Origin: Candidatus Hydrogenedentota bacterium
Lineage (GTDB): Bacteria > Hydrogenedentota > Hydrogenedentia > Hydrogenedentiales > CAITNO01
DNA: 8,207 bases
Direction of reading: 5' to 3'
Assembly (NCBI GenBank): GCA_903922535.1
Contig: CAIXUF010000460.1
Location: 1-8,207 of the forward strand
Shown: in pieces, positions 6,396-8,207 of the stretch
Layout of the letters: the number at the start of each line of letters is the position of its first letter
How positions within the stretch are numbered: the first letter of the stretch is position 1
Made by a program: the position numbers and the translations under genes
The notes under the pieces: model-generated
Seen by the model: the letters and a program-made list of their open reading frames with translations, nothing else
Told to the model about the DNA's origin: nothing
Databases searched by the model: none

Positions 6396-7747
6396 GACCG
6401 TTCTCCCTGTGGAATGGTTACAGTGAATGTGACTTCGTAGGTTGGATTGCGAATCTCGCCGAGAATCTTCAACCGCACGGGATTATAGAGAGGGTTAAGA
6501 TTGTCATCTGCCGCCACTGTACGCGCATCGTCGCCGTTCTGCCTGAGCCTCTGGACTTCATCTGCAATCTTAGAAGTTAGACCGGGTACTTTGTGTCGGG
6601 GCTCCAATTCCAAATAGGGCAGAAGCAGAGGAACATTATACGCGGATACCTCGCGCCTGGTGTGAGTAATGGTGCCATTATGCGCTTCAGCAATCTGCTT
6701 AGCGACAAACATGCCAATTCCCACGCCCTCTTCTTTTGAATTGCCACGATAAAACAGGTCATAAATCTTACGGTCATTTTCAATCACGATACCATAATTA
6801 CGGATGGTGAGGACGTAGGGACTGTCAGCCTTGCTGCTTGGTTTTTCACAGTCCATGTATATCCTTGTGCCGGGATGCGAGTACTTGACGGCATTACCGA
6901 CGAGATTATACAGCAACTGTTCAAGCAGGGCCTTATCGGCCAGCATATCGGGTCGTGTTGGATCATCCGCAGTGACCGGAAAGACTTGGAACTGCAACGA
7001 TTTGACCAAAGCTTGCTGACGATAAAACTTTTCCCATTTAAACAGCAGATCATGAAAGGGTGGGAAAAGGGAAACCTTCGGCTTTGGCCTGCTTAGGATT
7101 GGACGCGGGTTTGATGTTAAGAGAATCAGTAGACGAACATAACCATCCATGTCTCCTTGAATGTCAGCTAGTGCTTTGGATGATAGGGTTCTAATTGTGT
7201 AGATATCTTTCAGATAGGTTTCGCGCAGGCAGTCCAATCCCGCAGTTATTGTGGCAGCCTCATGTCCGAATACACGAATGACATTTTCGATATTGGTTCG
7301 TGTGGCGGCCTCCACGAAGGTCTCCACAGAGGACTCAACCACGGAGTAGAAGGACCGCAAGGTCGAATTTAGATACCCACCCAATTCGTTAACCTTGAGA
7401 TTCGGACTGTTACCAGGGCCATACTTGAAAAGCGTAACCATGGCGCTGGTGTCCCGCGGGCGATGTACAGGTATGTAACGAAGTCTCATCGCGGTATCGT
7501 CAAAGTAAATACCGTCCAATCCTTTCTTTAGATCCTTATCTTTTGGTGTGGCACAATGTCTGGCAAGCAAGTTCTTGGGGATTAAGGAAAGGTCAAATTT
7601 GATTTGGCTAGAGGTCGGTAGAATGTCCGGCGGCAACTTGCCCACTTTAGCCACTATTCGTAAGTCTGGGGAGTTTTCGGTCGACACTTGGGATCTGCCG
7701 AATACAAGGGCGTATTCTATGTTGAACGATTTAATCAACAGATCCAT
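6392..7747 (-). CDS. Cytosolic GAF-like sensor histidine kinase, conservative start
   Basis: From the ATG at 7747 this encodes 451 residues. Residues ~1-115 look like a GAF-type sensor (strands around IEYALVFG, LRIVAKVG, AMVTLFKYG). A helix leads to an H-box-like site, FGHEAATITAGL, with H162 the likely phosphorylated histidine. The HATPase part has an N-box NLVGNAVKYS (281-290), an F-box IYDLFYRG (328-335) and a G2 box GVGIGMFVAK (341-350). The G1 box is atypical: RNYGIVI (316-322) replaces the usual DNGxGI, with N317 where Asp is expected. About 70 residues (366-436) stand between the G2 region and the last strand EVTFTVTIP. There are no membrane segments. The first GAF helix begins upstream of this ATG and the frame is open back to a TAA at 7964, so the native protein was probably longer. 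Its stop overlaps the response regulator start. Confidence 0.88.
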   Translation of the reverse strand: MDLLIKSFNIEYALVFGRSQVSTENSPDLRIVAKVGKLPPDILPTSSQIKFDLSLIPKNLLARHCATPKDKDLKKGLDGIYFDDTAMRLRYIPVHRPRDTSAMVTLFKYGPGNSPNLKVNELGGYLNSTLRSFYSVVESSVETFVEAATRTNIENVIRVFGHEAATITAGLDCLRETYLKDIYTIRTLSSKALADIQGDMDGYVRLLILLTSNPRPILSRPKPKVSLFPPFHDLLFKWEKFYRQQALVKSLQFQVFPVTADDPTRPDMLADKALLEQLLYNLVGNAVKYSHPGTRIYMDCEKPSSKADSPYVLTIRNYGIVIENDRKIYDLFYRGNSKEEGVGIGMFVAKQIAEAHNGTITHTRREVSAYNVPLLLPYLELEPRHKVPGLTSKIADEVQRLRQNGDDARTVAADDNLNPLYNPVRLKILGEIRNPTYEVTFTVTIPQGERS

Positions 7748-7963
7748 GCTCTTCTCTACGTTCTTCCAAAGTGGATCAAGCTTGTTCAGTTCTTTGGAGT
7801 CTAACTTCTGTGCGAGGTTCTCGTCAAAGCTTTGAAGTGCTTTATTTACTTCTTCTCGAACGTACTTGTCTTCTTGCAGGGTAATCTGGTCCTGCAGTAT
7901 GTGTTCGAAATCGTCAAGCCCCCTGTTGATGTCGGCGAGTAGCCTCCGATAGTCCGCCTCAGT
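7748..7963 (-). pseudogene. In-frame coding extension of the kinase with no start codon
   Basis: The kinase frame continues upstream of its first ATG for 72 codons to a TAA at 7966-7964. The translated sequence is protein-like: a charged helical, coiled-coil-type stretch (ADYRRLLADINRGLDDFEHI, then a region ending LWKNVEKS) that leads into the GAF fold. It has no ATG, GTG or TTG in frame; only CTG codons occur. It is in the same frame as the segment that ends at the TAA. The simplest reading is one gene interrupted by a nonsense codon. A sequencing error, a non-canonical CTG start or stop readthrough are alternatives. Confidence 0.6.
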
Positions 7964-8207
7964 TTACACGTGTTTCTCATTCTCAGGCGAAACCCAATCT
8001 TTGTGCAGAGCAGCAATCTTCTCTGCAATCTCATCGGGGGTCCTAGAATCATGAAATGTACCAGCGGGTCTCTGGAAGTTTGCAAAGGTACGGGCCTGCC
8101 GTTCTTTTATGGAGTCCAATTCAGACTTCAAACACAATTGTCCAACGAAATAGGCGGCAAGCACTTTGTCTTTTTTTCCACCATCTTCATCCTCCTGGCC
8201 AAAAAAG
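7964..8207 (-). CDS. N-terminal part of a cassette protein, probably of the split kinase (5' end off window)
   Basis: The frame is open from the window edge to TAA at 7966-7964, giving about 80 residues. It starts with an acidic/lysine-rich stretch (GQEDEDGGKKDK), then VLAAYFVGQLCLKSELD and a helical part ending AEKIAALHKDWVSPENEKHV. A GTG at 8164 is in frame but has no good ribosome site. The AGGAGG at 8196-8191 precedes ATGs in another frame, which reach a stop after about 20 codons. The start is therefore probably outside the window. I recognise no domain. It lies in the same frame as the following kinase with only the stop between them, so it is best read as the front end of that protein. 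A separate small protein encoded upstream of the kinase remains possible. Confidence 0.65.
   Translation of the reverse strand, partial: FFGQEDEDGGKKDKVLAAYFVGQLCLKSELDSIKERQARTFANFQRPAGTFHDSRTPDEIAEKIAALHKDWVSPENEKHV

Noticed and set aside
7964..7966. Genetic-code reassignment of TAA
   Set aside because: The response regulator in the same cassette ends properly at TAA, so TAA acts as a stop here. TAG and TGA also end genes in the window.
7846..8085. 79-codon minus-strand frame over the end of the split kinase segment
   Set aside because: Its translation is rich in Arg, Thr and Cys without protein-like pattern, and it overlaps the better kinase frame.
1..8207. CRISPR arrays, tRNA or rRNA genes, insertion sequences
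   Set aside because: No regularly spaced repeats, cloverleaf-like segments, rRNA signatures or transposase motifs were seen on either strand.

Overview
The window reads almost entirely on the minus strand and has two parts that differ in base composition and gene content. No marker gene fixes the taxon. The left part is very GC-rich (for example 46 of 60 bases at 2521-2580). It pairs a large secreted GH78 rhamnosidase with a fused serine hydrolase/NamZ enzyme. That combination suggests a GC-rich glycan-degrading bacterium, perhaps of the PVC/Hydrogenedentota type often recovered from metagenomes. This is inference only.

Left part (about 1-5342), a two-gene operon read right to left. A sigma70-like promoter lies at 5314-5342. 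Its -10 box sits inside a perfect palindrome that could be an operator. A hairpin follows in the leader, then a 1086-aa exported alpha-L-rhamnosidase (1976-5236). Thirteen bases after its stop comes a protein that runs off the left edge (1-1962). This protein joins an AmiE-type serine hydrolase (N-acetylmuramyl-L-alanine amidase-like) to a NamZ exo-beta-N-acetylmuramidase domain. The operon may link removal of rhamnose from a glycan to salvage of peptidoglycan fragments.

Middle (about 5343-5568): no gene. Base composition changes here, and an imperfect hairpin covers the stop codon of the next gene.

Right part (about 5569-8207): AT-richer (for example 23 of 60 G+C at 7501-7560), a compact minus-strand signalling cassette. 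In transcription order it holds: an N-terminal coding segment that runs off the right edge and ends at an in-frame TAA; a GAF-like/histidine-kinase-like ATPase; a single-domain response regulator whose ATG overlaps the kinase stop (ATGA); and a 119-aa orphan protein with no histidine. The frame upstream of the kinase ATG stays open for 72 protein-like codons back to the TAA with no ATG, GTG or TTG. The kinase and the upstream segment therefore look like one gene split by a nonsense codon. The composition change and the unrelated content suggest that this cassette was acquired separately. Its output is unknown, because neither the receiver nor the kinase carries a recognisable DNA-binding or effector domain.
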